From: Sphingomonas metalli
GTDB lineage: Bacteria > Pseudomonadota > Alphaproteobacteria > Sphingomonadales > Sphingomonadaceae
Length of the DNA: 41,607 nucleotides
NCBI RefSeq assembly: GCF_014641735.1
Contig: NZ_BMIH01000007.1
Location: forward strand, 1 to 41,607
Reading direction: 5' to 3'
A program made the position numbers and the translations under genes. This document shows positions 7,937-16,895 of this stretch, one piece after another. The stretch's first letter is position 1; every line of letters begins with the position of its first letter. Below the pieces are notes generated by a model that worked only from the letters and a program-made list of their open reading frames with translations, was not told where the DNA came from and did no database searches.

Positions 7937-9939
7937 CCCGAACGGTGCGCATCGGCGCCGCCGCCGCCATCGTCCTGCTCGCCGCCGGCGCTGCGGACGC
8001 CCGTCTGACCCGTTTGATCGTGGAGAAGACGGAGACCGTCGCGCCGGCTGGTTTAGGTGCGCCCGGCTATCGCATCCTGCGTGGGCGATATGAGGGTGAT
8101 CTCGACCCGCGCGATCCCCACAACCGGATCATCACCGATCTCGATGGCGCGCCGCGTGCCTCGAACGGTCGGGTGCCCTATTCCGCGACCTTCGCCATTG
8201 CGCTGCCCGTGGACCGCAGCCGGGCGAGCGGGTTCCTGATGTACGACGTCCCCAATCGCGGCAACGGCGCGGTCGCGGCGGACCCGGACGGGCATGTCCG
8301 CGTCATCAGCGGCTGGCAGGGCGACATCACCGACGCCGATGCCCAGCGCCTGACGGTGCCGATCGCCACCGGTCCGCGCGGGCGCCCCCTGACCGCGCCG
8401 GTGCTCCAGCGCTTCACCGACATGCCCGCCGGCGCGACAAGCATCGCCATCACCGGCGGGATCGGCCGGCCCACCCCGCGCCCGGCGCCCGTCTCGCTCG
8501 ACACACGCCGTGCGCGACTGTTCCGCCAGACCAGCGACACGGCAGCACCCGTCGATATCGCGCCCGGCGACTGGGCGTTCGCCGATTGCCGCACGATGCC
8601 ATTCCCCGGCACGCCCGATCCCGGGCGCCTCTGCCTGCGCGGCGGTTTCGACCGCAACCAGGCCTATACCCTGGTCTATGAAGGCAAGGCGCCGCAGGTC
8701 CTCGGCATCGGTTTCGCCGCGGTGCGGGATCTCAACAGCTTCCTTCGCTCCGCCGCGGCCGACGACGTCGGAAACCCCAACCCGGTCGCGAAGATGGTGC
8801 GCTGGCCGATCATCACCGGCACGTCGCAATCCGGCAACTTCGTCCGCAGCTTCATCGCCCTCGGCTTCAATCAGGGCGAGGATGGTCACCGTGTGTTCGA
8901 CGGCGCCAACCCGAACATCGCGGCGCGTCAGGTACCGCTCAACATCCGCTTCGGCGTGCCGGGCGGTGCCGCGGGCCTCTACGAGCCGGGTAGCGAAGGG
9001 CCGCTCTGGTGGACCTCCTACACCGATCGGGTCCGCGGTCGTGGCACCGCCAGCCTGCTCGACCGGTGCCGGTTGTCGCAGACCTGCCCCAAGATCGTCG
9101 AGACTTTCGGCTCGGCGGAGTTCTGGGGGCTTCGCATGTCGCCCAACCTTGTCGGCACCGACGCGAGCGCCGACCTCCCTCTGCCCGCTGAGGTGCGCCG
9201 CTACTACTTTCCGAGCGTGACGCATGGCGGCTCCTATGTCGGCGGCTTCCCGACCAAGGGCGACCCCGCCTTTCCGGGTGCGCCGGCCTGCACCCTGGCG
9301 TTCAATCCCAATCCGTCCACCGAGACGCGGCGCGCCGTGCTCAAGGCCCTGGCGGAATGGGTCGCCACCGGGCGCGCGCCGTCGCCGAGCCGCTATCCGA
9401 CGATCGCCGCCGGCGATCTGGTCGCACCGAACGCGGCAGCGATGGGGTGGCCGCGCATACCCGGCGTGCCCTCGCCCGACGGCAAGCTCAATCCGTTTCT
9501 GGATCAGGATTTTGGCGACCGCTTCGACTATCGCGACCTGTCCGGCGTATTGACCCGCCAGCCGCCGGTGATCCGGCGGACGATCCCGTCGCTGGTGCCG
9601 CGCGTCGATGCCGACGGCAACGAGACGGCCGGGGTTCCCTCGGTCCAGCTGCTCGTGCCGATCGGCACCTATACCGGCTGGAACGAACTGGCCGCCGGCT
9701 ATGGCAAGGGCGGCGGCTGCGGCTTTGTCGGCGGTTTCGTGCCGTTCGCGCGGACCGAGGGGGAGCGCCGCGCCGCGGGTGACCCGCGCCCCTCGCTGGA
9801 GGCGCGCTACCGCGACCATGACGGGTTCGTCGCGCGGGTGCGCGCGGTGGCGGCAGAGCAGGTCGCGGCGGGGTGGCTGCTGCCCGACGACGCCGCAAAG
9901 CTGATCGCGCAGGCGCAAGCGAGCGATGTCCTCCGCTAG
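7933..9939 (+). CDS. Secreted alpha/beta-hydrolase domain protein (Abhydrolase_10 type)
   Basis: A 668-residue protein with a signal peptide (VRIGAAAAIVLLAAGAADA). The core has a nucleophile elbow GTSQSGN with Ser300, followed by FDGANPNIAARQVPLNIRFG, as in the 'alpha/beta hydrolase domain-containing protein' family (PF20091), whose members are often found next to tannases and carboxylesterases in sphingomonads. The start overlaps the previous stop (ATGA), and the end overlaps the tannase start by 14 bp. It is probably a periplasmic esterase or lactonase acting on the same ester pool as the next gene product. Substrate is unknown. Confidence 0.85.
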   Translation: MTRTVRIGAAAAIVLLAAGAADARLTRLIVEKTETVAPAGLGAPGYRILRGRYEGDLDPRDPHNRIITDLDGAPRASNGRVPYSATFAIALPVDRSRASGFLMYDVPNRGNGAVAADPDGHVRVISGWQGDITDADAQRLTVPIATGPRGRPLTAPVLQRFTDMPAGATSIAITGGIGRPTPRPAPVSLDTRRARLFRQTSDTAAPVDIAPGDWAFADCRTMPFPGTPDPGRLCLRGGFDRNQAYTLVYEGKAPQVLGIGFAAVRDLNSFLRSAAADDVGNPNPVAKMVRWPIITGTSQSGNFVRSFIALGFNQGEDGHRVFDGANPNIAARQVPLNIRFGVPGGAAGLYEPGSEGPLWWTSYTDRVRGRGTASLLDRCRLSQTCPKIVETFGSAEFWGLRMSPNLVGTDASADLPLPAEVRRYYFPSVTHGGSYVGGFPTKGDPAFPGAPACTLAFNPNPSTETRRAVLKALAEWVATGRAPSPSRYPTIAAGDLVAPNAAAMGWPRIPGVPSPDGKLNPFLDQDFGDRFDYRDLSGVLTRQPPVIRRTIPSLVPRVDADGNETAGVPSVQLLVPIGTYTGWNELAAGYGKGGGCGFVGGFVPFARTEGERRAAGDPRPSLEARYRDHDGFVARVRAVAAEQVAAGWLLPDDAAKLIAQAQASDVLR

Positions 9940-11401
9940 GCTCATCCTCGCCGCGGCGCTGCTGGCCGGGCCCGCTGGCGCGGCGACCCAGCCCTGCGCG
10001 GCGCTATCGGCGTCGGGTGGCAGCGTGCAGGCGAGGCCCATCGCGGCAGTAGGGACGACACCAGCCTTCTGCCGGGTCACGGGAACGCTGCGCCCCGTCG
10101 CGGGCTCGCGCATCGGGTTCGAATTGCTGCTGCCCGCAGCGGCGAGCTGGACGGGCCGCTTCCAGATGCTCGGCAATGGCGGCTATTCCTCGGCACTTCC
10201 ACGTGCGGCAATGATGGCAGCGCTCGGTCGCGGCAGCGCTGTGGTCGCGACCGATACCGGCCATGACGGCGACGATCCAAGCTTTGCGCGCGGCCGGCCG
10301 GAAGCCATCGTCGATTGGGGGTGGCGGGCCGTCCATCTCACCGCGCGCGCGGCGCAAAGGCTGGCGGCGCGCTATTACGGCCGCCCTCCATCCCATCGCT
10401 ATTTTGCCGGCTGCTCGACCGGCGGCCATCAGGCGATGATGGAAGCCCAGCGCTTCCCGGACGATTTCGACGGCATCGTCGCGGGTGCTCCCGGTGCCGA
10501 CCGGACGCGGCTCAATGCCGCGTTTCTGTGGCAATATCTGTCCAATCATCCGCGCGGCCGGAACGACACGGCCATCCTCGATAGCGGCGACCTCCAGCTG
10601 CTGGCGCGTCATAGCTACGCCAGCTGTCGGTCGACCAACGGCGGGCTCGGCGGCGGGTTGGCGGACGATCCCTGGCTCAACGATCCGCTGTCCTGCCGTC
10701 CCGATCCCGCTGCCCTGCTCTGTCGGCCGGGCGCATCGGGTGACTGCCTCTCCCCAACCAAAGTCGAAGCAGCCCAAGCGATGTATCAAGGCGTTCATGA
10801 CCCACGTTCGGGCGCGTCCCTCACCTATGCATGGCTTCCGGGCAGCGAAACCGGTTGGAGCGGCTATTGGGCCGACCCGGGCAACGCGCAGCAGCCCGCT
10901 CGCATCAATTTCTGGCGGGACTGGGTGTTCCGGACGCCAGAATGGACATGGTGGTCGTTAAATCCGGCGCGCGATCTCGCCGTGGCGCAACGCCGGCTGT
11001 CGGCAACGGTCGACGCGGTCAGCCCCGATCTGTCGCGGTTTCGCGCGCACGGAGGTCGCCTACTTGTCTATCACGGCCTCGCCGACCCGGTCGTCTCGCC
11101 GCGCGATACGGTCGCCAAGTTCCGGCACGCGCGATCCGTGACCGGCGGCGACGAATGGGCCAGACTGTTTCTCGCGCCGGGTGTTGGTCACTGCGCTGGC
11201 GGCCCGGGCTTTGACCGGTTCGACCCACAGGCTGCGATGGAGGCCTGGGTGGAGCGCGCGGTCGTGCCCGAGCACCTCGTCGCGGCCGACGCGGCGGGGC
11301 GTACCCGTCCACTCTGCCCCTATCCCCGACGTGCCGTCTTCCGCGGTGGCGATCCGCGCCGGGCGGACAGCTTCACCTGCTCTGCCCCCCCGACATCCTG
11401 A
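9926..11401 (+). CDS. Tannase/feruloyl esterase family protein
   Basis: A 491-residue protein with a signal peptide (LILAAALLAGPAGA). It shows the family's CS-D-HC arrangement: nucleophile in FAGCSTGGHQ (Cys163-Ser164), Asp in YHGLADPVVSPRDT, and GVGHCAGG (His422-Cys423), the two cysteines being adjacent to catalytic Ser and His as in feruloyl esterase B and fungal tannase. Members hydrolyse galloyl, feruloyl or similar aromatic acyl esters. It lies inside the operon with a 14-bp overlap upstream, and the GH3 gene follows 10 bp later. A periplasmic role in releasing an aromatic acid from an ester or glycoside is likely; the exact acyl group is not readable. Confidence 0.92.
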   Translation: MSSARLILAAALLAGPAGAATQPCAALSASGGSVQARPIAAVGTTPAFCRVTGTLRPVAGSRIGFELLLPAAASWTGRFQMLGNGGYSSALPRAAMMAALGRGSAVVATDTGHDGDDPSFARGRPEAIVDWGWRAVHLTARAAQRLAARYYGRPPSHRYFAGCSTGGHQAMMEAQRFPDDFDGIVAGAPGADRTRLNAAFLWQYLSNHPRGRNDTAILDSGDLQLLARHSYASCRSTNGGLGGGLADDPWLNDPLSCRPDPAALLCRPGASGDCLSPTKVEAAQAMYQGVHDPRSGASLTYAWLPGSETGWSGYWADPGNAQQPARINFWRDWVFRTPEWTWWSLNPARDLAVAQRRLSATVDAVSPDLSRFRAHGGRLLVYHGLADPVVSPRDTVAKFRHARSVTGGDEWARLFLAPGVGHCAGGPGFDRFDPQAAMEAWVERAVVPEHLVAADAAGRTRPLCPYPRRAVFRGGDPRRADSFTCSAPPTS

Positions 11402-11411
11402 AGGAAATATG

Positions 11412-13646
11412 ATGAACCACCTTCGTGGCTCGACCGTCCTTATCGCCGCTCTGCCCCTTGCCTTCGGCGCGCTGGGGCCAGCACTCGCCCAGAATGGGGC
11501 CTCAGACGCGTCGGCACGGGCGGAGGCGACGCTTCGCCGTATGCGTCCGGCGGAGAAGACGGTGCTGACCCATGGCATCATGCCGCTGCCGATCGGAGAG
11601 AATCCGCCCCCCGTGCCGGCCGAGGCGATCCCCGGTGCCGGCTATGTCGCCGGCATTCCGCGCCTCGGCGTCCCGTCGCTTCGCGAGACCGATGCGAGCC
11701 TCGGCGTCGCCTATGTCTTCGGCTTGCGCAAGGACGGGGCGACGGCGCTGCCCTCGGGCCTGGCGATGGCATCGACCTGGAACCCGGACCTCATTGAGCA
11801 AGGCGGCCGGATGATCGGCGGAGAGGCGCGGGCGAAGGGTTTCAACGTTCTGCTCGCAGGCGGGGTCAATCTCGTGCGCGATCCGCGCAACGGCCGGAAC
11901 TTCGAATATCTGGGCGAGGACCCGTTGCTCGCCGGCACCCTTGTCGGCCATGCGATCCGCGGTATCCAGTCGAACAATATCATTTCGACCATCAAGCACT
12001 TCGCGCTCAACGGCCAGGAGACGGGTCGCAAGTTCGTCGATGCGCGGATCGGCGAGGCGGCCGCGCGGGAGAGCGACCTGCTGGCCTTCCGCATCGGCAT
12101 GGAGATCGGTCAGCCCGGATCGGTCATGTGCGCCTATAATCGCGTCAACGGCGAGCAGGCCTGCGCCAACGACTGGCTTCTCAACCGGGTGTTGAAAGGT
12201 TCATGGGGCTATAAAGGCTTCGTCATGTCCGATTGGGGCGCGGTGCCGGGCCTCGACGCGGCGCTGAAGGGCCTCGACCAGCAGTCTGGCGAGCAGCTCG
12301 ATCCCGGCCTGTTCTTCGGCGACCGGCTCGCTGCCGCGGCCAGGACCGACCCCGCCTACGCGACCCGGCTCGACGACATGAACCGCCGCGTCCTATGGGC
12401 GATCTACGCCAATGGCCTCGACCGCGTCCCCGCGCGTCCGGGGGGCGCTATCGACGTCGCCGCGAATGCTGCCGTCGCGCAACGCGTGGCCGAACAGGGG
12501 ATCGTGCTCCTCCGCAACGAGCGCAACGCCCTGCCCTTGGCGGCGAGCGCTCGCAGGATCGCGGTGATCGGGGGCTATGCCGATACGGGCGTGCTGTCCG
12601 GCGCCGGGTCGAGCCAAGTGCAGGGCAAGGACGGTCCCGCGCTGTCGATTCCGCTCGGGGGCGACGGGCCGTTCGCCTCGTTCATCGCCCAGTCCTACCA
12701 CCGTTCGGTTCCGCTCAAGGCCCTGAGAGCGCTCGCGCCGCAGGCGGACTTCCATTTCCGCGACGGCCGCTACATCGCGGACGCGGTGGCGCAGGCCAAG
12801 GCGGCCGACGTTGCGATCGTGTTCGCCAATCAATGGGCGACCGAAGGACTGGACCAGCCCGATCTGTCGCTGCCGAACGGGCAGGATGCGCTAATCGATG
12901 CGGTGGTGCGGGCCAATCCCAACACCATCGTCGTTCTCCAGACCGGCGGGCCGGTGCTGATGCCGTGGCTCGATCGGACGGCGGCGGTGGTCGAGGCATG
13001 GTTCCCCGGCGCGCGGGGCGCCGAGGCCATCGCCAACGTCCTGTTCGGCCGGGTCAACCCCTCGGGCAAGCTGCCGATCACCTTCCCCGCCGGTACGAGC
13101 CAGTTGCCGCGTCCCCAGCTCGACGGATTCGACACGCTGGAGCCCGATTTCGCCGGCGGCATGCCGCGGCCGGGCATGACCCTTCAGGCAAACTATGCGA
13201 TCGAGGGATCGGACCTCGGCTATCGCTGGAATGCGCGCAAGGGACATCAGGCGCTGTTCCCGTTCGGCTACGGCCTGTCCTACACGCAATTCGGCATGAC
13301 CGGGCTGCGCGTCGATGGCATGAAGGCCCGCTTCGAGGTGGCCAATACCGGCCAGCGCGACGGCGCGACGATCGCACAGCTCTACCTGGTCGAGCGCGCC
13401 GGCAAGCCGGTGCGGCGTCTGGTCGGATTCCAGCGCGTGCAGCTCGGGCGGGGCGCCAGCCAGCGTGTCGACCTCGTGATCGACCCTCGGCTGCTTGCCG
13501 ATGCCGTGTCAGAGGGATGGAGCATGCCCGGCGGTCGCTACAGATTTGCCCTCGGCAACGACGCCGAGCATCTGGGCGAAGCAATCACGACGCAGTTGCA
13601 AGCGCGGCGTTGGTCGGACGGGCCTCTTCCGACTTCGTTGCAGTAA
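11412..13646 (+). CDS. Glycoside hydrolase family 3 beta-glycosidase
   Basis: A 744-residue protein with a signal peptide ending ...LGPALAQN. Domain order is the GH3 N-terminal barrel (KHFALNGQETGR; GFVMSDWGAVPG with nucleophile Asp274), the GH3 C-terminal alpha/beta sandwich (EQGIVLLRNERNALPL; WFPGARGAEAIANVLFGRVNPSGKLP, given in parts), and a fibronectin-III-like tail after PFGYGLSYTQF. Both ATG 11409 and ATG 11412 are in frame; AAGGAAAT suits 11412 better. It is the last gene of the operon and probably cleaves beta-glucosyl or similar sugars from phenolic glycosides in the periplasm, complementing the two esterases. It could equally act on glucose esters or small oligosaccharides. Confidence 0.93.
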   Translation: MNHLRGSTVLIAALPLAFGALGPALAQNGASDASARAEATLRRMRPAEKTVLTHGIMPLPIGENPPPVPAEAIPGAGYVAGIPRLGVPSLRETDASLGVAYVFGLRKDGATALPSGLAMASTWNPDLIEQGGRMIGGEARAKGFNVLLAGGVNLVRDPRNGRNFEYLGEDPLLAGTLVGHAIRGIQSNNIISTIKHFALNGQETGRKFVDARIGEAAARESDLLAFRIGMEIGQPGSVMCAYNRVNGEQACANDWLLNRVLKGSWGYKGFVMSDWGAVPGLDAALKGLDQQSGEQLDPGLFFGDRLAAAARTDPAYATRLDDMNRRVLWAIYANGLDRVPARPGGAIDVAANAAVAQRVAEQGIVLLRNERNALPLAASARRIAVIGGYADTGVLSGAGSSQVQGKDGPALSIPLGGDGPFASFIAQSYHRSVPLKALRALAPQADFHFRDGRYIADAVAQAKAADVAIVFANQWATEGLDQPDLSLPNGQDALIDAVVRANPNTIVVLQTGGPVLMPWLDRTAAVVEAWFPGARGAEAIANVLFGRVNPSGKLPITFPAGTSQLPRPQLDGFDTLEPDFAGGMPRPGMTLQANYAIEGSDLGYRWNARKGHQALFPFGYGLSYTQFGMTGLRVDGMKARFEVANTGQRDGATIAQLYLVERAGKPVRRLVGFQRVQLGRGASQRVDLVIDPRLLADAVSEGWSMPGGRYRFALGNDAEHLGEAITTQLQARRWSDGPLPTSLQ

Positions 13647-13832
13647 CTTACTTCAACGAGCGCTCATGAGTGGGACACGAAGATCCAGAATCTTCAACAA
13701 AACGCATCCTCGGTCATTCAGACTGGACTAGCTGCGCGCGCGAACCGGACGTTCGTTCAGGTTTCTTCCCAAGTGCCTATCAGGTGGCCGGCCACGGCCT
13801 GATCTCCGTAGCTGGCCGCACTGACGAACTGA

Positions 13833-14438
13833 TCAGGCAGCGATCGCCTCGATCTTCTGGGCGGCGCTCGCCATCGCGGCTTGATCCTGCTCTGGTCCGT
13901 AAGCGATGCCTTCCGCTCGGATTATTTCGACGTCCACGATGCCGACGAAGTTAACGATCGCTTTGAGGTAGGTCGAGAGATGATCGTACGCGGCAAACGG
14001 TCCTTGCGAATAAATACCGCCCGATGAGAGCACGAGATAGACCTTGCCGTTCAGCAAGCCGCGTGGCCCCTCGGCCGTGTAGCTGAATGTCTGCCCGGCG
14101 ATCGCTACATGGTCGACCCACGCCTTTAACGTCGAGGGTACTGTAAAGTTGTACATGGGCGAGCCGACCACCACCACGTCCGCCGCCTTGAGCTCGTCAA
14201 CGAGAGCCTTGAATCGGCTTATGGTCTCGGCCAGCCTGGTGTCGCCTGTATCCTCGGCCGTCCAGGCATGCCGGATTGTCATGTCGATGTGAGGAAGCTG
14301 GGCGGCGACGAGATCGCGGTACACGATCGTCGCACCGGGATTGGCGGCTTCGAGCCGCTGAACGAGTTCGCCAGATAGGCGCCGTGTATGCAAGGCGGTG
14401 CTGTCGCTTGCGCTAGCGTCAAGGTGCAGGATGTTCAT
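13833..14438 (-). CDS. azoR: FMN-dependent NADH azoreductase
   Basis: A 201-residue flavodoxin-fold protein: MNILHLDASAS at the N-terminus (phosphate-binding loop), VVVGSPMYNFTVPSTLKAWVDH (FMN-binding, given by its key residues PMYNF), and an SSGG turn (LVLSSGGIYSQGP). This is the AzoR/acyl-carrier-phosphodiesterase-like quinone reductase family, cytosolic, reducing azo compounds and quinones with NADH. The ATG at 14438 has GGAG nine bases upstream; a longer in-frame extension is not supported. The divergent neighbour is a cut-off regulator start at 14529. The downstream region to 13647 contains only a 12-bp palindrome (13784-13795) and no gene. Confidence 0.9.
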   Translation of the reverse strand: MNILHLDASASDSTALHTRRLSGELVQRLEAANPGATIVYRDLVAAQLPHIDMTIRHAWTAEDTGDTRLAETISRFKALVDELKAADVVVVGSPMYNFTVPSTLKAWVDHVAIAGQTFSYTAEGPRGLLNGKVYLVLSSGGIYSQGPFAAYDHLSTYLKAIVNFVGIVDVEIIRAEGIAYGPEQDQAAMASAAQKIEAIAA

Positions 14439-14440
14439 AG

Positions 14441-14540
14441 GGTCAGCTCCGGTCTGGAAAAGTGACCTGGACCAGCTATGTGACCCAATGCGCCCCGCCA
14501 AGAAGGCATTTTTGCAGGACCAAGTCACATGGAGCTGACC
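14441..14540. promoter_or_regulatory. azoR control region with 10-bp inverted repeat
   Basis: GGTCAGCTCC (14441-14450) and GGAGCTGACC (14531-14540) are a perfect inverted pair 80 bp apart. Inside lie ATGTGAC (from about 14478) and its inverse GTCACAT (14524-14530). The left arm includes the azoR ribosome-binding site and the right arm covers the first codons of the divergent truncated gene. The symmetry fits an operator region for the lost HxlR-type regulator, or an mRNA hairpin masking the azoR start. Confidence 0.4.
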
Positions 14541-14579
14541 ACCTCCGAGCCAATTCATGTTGAATGCAAGCGGTTCAGC
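14529..14579 (+). pseudogene. Truncated N-terminus of a probable HxlR-type regulator
   Basis: An ATG at 14529, divergent from azoR, reads MELTTSEPIHVECKRFS and stops being coding exactly where the IS6-type end begins (14580). The Cys-x-(R)F start is how many HxlR/MarR-like quinone- or diamide-sensing regulators begin before their ...ELIG(K/R)RW helix, and divergent azoR-hxlR pairs are common. Only 17 codons remain, so the assignment rests mainly on context. Confidence 0.4.
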
Positions 14580-15413
14580 GGGTGCTGTCAGTCTAACGCG
14601 AACCGCTCTCCCCACCATGCACCTTGGCCTTTGAGGCTTGCAGCTTAGCTCGCAAGGATCTGCCACTCCGCCAGCGCGGCGGAGCGTCGTTACTTGTAGG
14701 TCTTGCGGTCGATGAGGTGGCGCTCCAGGCTGAAGTGGTTTTGGATGTTGGCGTGGACGGAAGCAAATTTCTGTAGCGTCTTCATCTGCCGGAACCTAAG
14801 CATCGCCCGCTCTCGTCGTCGGAACGGCAGGTGGCTGTTTTCCACCCGGTTGTTGGCCCAGCGGCCAACCTCCTGCTTCTCCCCGTTGCCCAGCTCGTTC
14901 ATCGCAGCACGGTAGGAGCGTAGACCGTCGGTGGTGATCGCCTCGGGTGAGCCATGCCGCTTCAGCGCCTTCCGCATGAATGTAAGCGCGGCCGCCTTGT
15001 CACGGGTCTTGGTGACGTAGCTCTCCAGCACCTCACCCTCATGATCGACCGCCCGCCAGAGGTAGACCATCTCGCCGTTCAGCTTCACGTACATCTCGTC
15101 GAGATGCCAGCGCCAGTGGCGAAAGCCCCGCATCCGGCTCATCTGCTGACGGCGGATATCGCCTGCGAACATCGGGCCGAACCTATTCCACCAGAGGCGC
15201 ACGGTCTCATGGCAGATGTCGATCCCGCGCTCGAACAGCAGATCCTCGACGTTGCGGAGCGACAGCGGGAACCGCACGTACATCAGCACCACGAGCCGGA
15301 TCACTTCCGGCGACGAGTTGAAGTAGCGAAACGGCGAAGCGGGCTTGCGCGGGCGAGGCATTCCCTTGCTCTAGCCGCACATGGCGGCCGGTTCATTTAG
15401 TTTGACGAAGCCC
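14580..15413 (-). mobile_element. IS6-family insertion sequence
   Basis: An 834-bp element containing a full IS6-type transposase. The right end read inward is GGGCTTCGTCAAACTAAATG; the left end is GGGTGCTGTCAGTCTAACGC. The ends are similar but imperfect (shared GGG, GTCA, CTAA, GAACCG). The 8-bp flanks (GGTTCAGC left, TTGGCTAT right) do not match, so there is no target-site duplication. IS6 elements move by co-integration and cause adjacent deletions, so this copy probably marks a deletion or fusion junction between the azoR locus and the aldehyde-dehydrogenase operon. The left boundary is less certain than the right. Confidence 0.7.
14690..15361 (-). CDS. IS6-family DDE transposase
   Basis: A 223-residue protein that starts MPRPRKPASPFRYFNSSPEV, has an N-terminal helix-turn-helix (RNVEDLLFERGIDICHETVR), and a DDE catalytic core: Asp in HLDEMYVKLNGE, Asp in ITTDGLRSYRAA, Glu in NNRVENSHLPFRRRERAM. 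Length and motif spacing are normal for IS6/IS26/IS6100-group enzymes. The frame is intact, so the element may still be active. It fills most of the element and ends about 110 bp from the left end. Confidence 0.93.
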   Translation of the reverse strand: MPRPRKPASPFRYFNSSPEVIRLVVLMYVRFPLSLRNVEDLLFERGIDICHETVRLWWNRFGPMFAGDIRRQQMSRMRGFRHWRWHLDEMYVKLNGEMVYLWRAVDHEGEVLESYVTKTRDKAAALTFMRKALKRHGSPEAITTDGLRSYRAAMNELGNGEKQEVGRWANNRVENSHLPFRRRERAMLRFRQMKTLQKFASVHANIQNHFSLERHLIDRKTYK

Positions 15414-15423
15414 TTGGCTATAA

Positions 15424-16890
15424 TCAACGAGTCCTGACCCTAGTGACAGTCTTATACACGAGATAATCGTCGATCCCGAGCTGCCCTCCCTCACGACCGT
15501 ACCCTGATTCCTTGATGCCGCCAAACGGTGCCAATTCCGACGAGATCAGCCCAGTGTTCAAACCGATCATTCCATATTCGAGGGCTTCCGCGATGCGGGT
15601 CATTCGATCGGCCGAGCGGGTGAAGACATACGCTGCCAATCCCGCGGGCGTGTCGTTAGCAAGAGCGATCGCCTCCGCGTCCGTCTCGAAACGAATAAGC
15701 CCCGCCACGGGACCGAAGGTTTCCTCCCGTGCTAACAGCGCATCGGGCGATACGTCGCGCAGGACGGTGGGTCTAAAGAAGCTTCCTCTGTGGGAAGGCG
15801 CGGAGGGTCCGCCGACTAAAAGGCTGGCTCCTTTCTCCAACGCGTCTTCGACGTGGCGGCGCGCCTTTTGTACCGCGCGATCATCAATTAGCGGGCCGAT
15901 CTGGTAATCGCGGACAAAGCCGTCGCCCATCGTCATGGTGGCGACGCGCTCTGCGAGCTGGCTTGCGAAGGCATCGTATATTCCGTTCTGGACCAGTACG
16001 CGGTTGGCGCACACACAAGTCTGCCCAGCGTTCCGGAACTTGCTCGCCAGAGCGCCTTCCACCGCCGCCTCCAAATCGGCGTCGTCGAAAACCAGCAGCG
16101 GTGCGTTCCCGCCCAGTTCCAAGGACACGCGCTTGACGGTCGCCGCGCAACGTGTAGCCAGCATCTTGCCGATTGCAGTCGAGCCGGTAAAGGTGAACTT
16201 GCGCACGCGCGGATCGCCCGTCAGCACGTCGCCGATCGGCCCGGGTGCCCCCGTCACCACGTTGAAGACGCCGCCTGGAATGCCGGCCTCTTCGCCGAGG
16301 CGCGCCAGCGCCAGGGCGGTGAACGGCGTCAATTCCGACGGCTTCAGCACCATGGTGCACCCCACCGCCAAGGCCGGCGCCGCTTTGCGTGTGATCATCG
16401 CGAGGGGGAAGTTCCACGGCGTCACCGCCGCGACAACACCGACCGGCTGCCGCAACACAGTGATGCGGCTGTCAGCGGTCGGCCCTCCCGTGACAAAGCC
16501 TTGGACGCGCTTGGCCTCTTCGGCAAACCATTCGACGAATGCCGCGCCATAGTCGACCTCGGCGCGGGCCTCTGCCAGCGGCTTGCCCTGTTCGCCGGTG
16601 ATGATGCTTGCCAAATCGTCGCGATGGTCTCGCAGCGCGTCGAACCAGCGGCGCAGAACGGCCGACCGCTCCTTGCCGCTCCGGGCGCGCCAGTCGCCCA
16701 GCGCGGTTGCCGCCGCATCGACCGCGCGCGTGGCGGCAACCGCGCCGAGATTGGGCACATGGCCAACCAGCAATCCGGTCGCGGGATCGTGGACGGCGAT
16801 GTGCCCTCCACCGGTTTCCCAACCGCCCGCGATATAGGCCGCCTCAATGCGCAGATCGGCGCGGGACAAGGCGAAGCGCGCGGTGTCCAT
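15424..16890 (-). CDS. NAD(P)+-dependent aldehyde dehydrogenase (succinate-semialdehyde-dehydrogenase-like)
   Basis: A 488-residue protein with all ALDH landmarks: TPWNFPLA (Asn160), VLKPSELTP (Lys183), FTGSTAIGK, SLELGGNAP (Glu258), NAGQTCVCANR (catalytic Cys292) and EETFGPVA. It most resembles the GabD/succinate-semialdehyde group but its aldehyde is unknown. The ATG at 16890 starts five bases after the serine-hydrolase stop, so it is the third gene of the unit starting at 18442. The IS6 end lies only 10 bp beyond its stop. The 3' part (about 15.4-16.1 kb) looks less GC-rich at third positions than the 5' part. Confidence 0.92.
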   Translation of the reverse strand: MDTARFALSRADLRIEAAYIAGGWETGGGHIAVHDPATGLLVGHVPNLGAVAATRAVDAAATALGDWRARSGKERSAVLRRWFDALRDHRDDLASIITGEQGKPLAEARAEVDYGAAFVEWFAEEAKRVQGFVTGGPTADSRITVLRQPVGVVAAVTPWNFPLAMITRKAAPALAVGCTMVLKPSELTPFTALALARLGEEAGIPGGVFNVVTGAPGPIGDVLTGDPRVRKFTFTGSTAIGKMLATRCAATVKRVSLELGGNAPLLVFDDADLEAAVEGALASKFRNAGQTCVCANRVLVQNGIYDAFASQLAERVATMTMGDGFVRDYQIGPLIDDRAVQKARRHVEDALEKGASLLVGGPSAPSHRGSFFRPTVLRDVSPDALLAREETFGPVAGLIRFETDAEAIALANDTPAGLAAYVFTRSADRMTRIAEALEYGMIGLNTGLISSELAPFGGIKESGYGREGGQLGIDDYLVYKTVTRVRTR

Positions 16891-16895
16891 AGCGC

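Noticed and set aside
13784..13795. GTGGCCGGCCAC palindrome between the GH3 and azoreductase genes
   Set aside because: Perfect 12-bp symmetry, but short GC palindromes are common at this base composition; no loop or T-run for a terminator.
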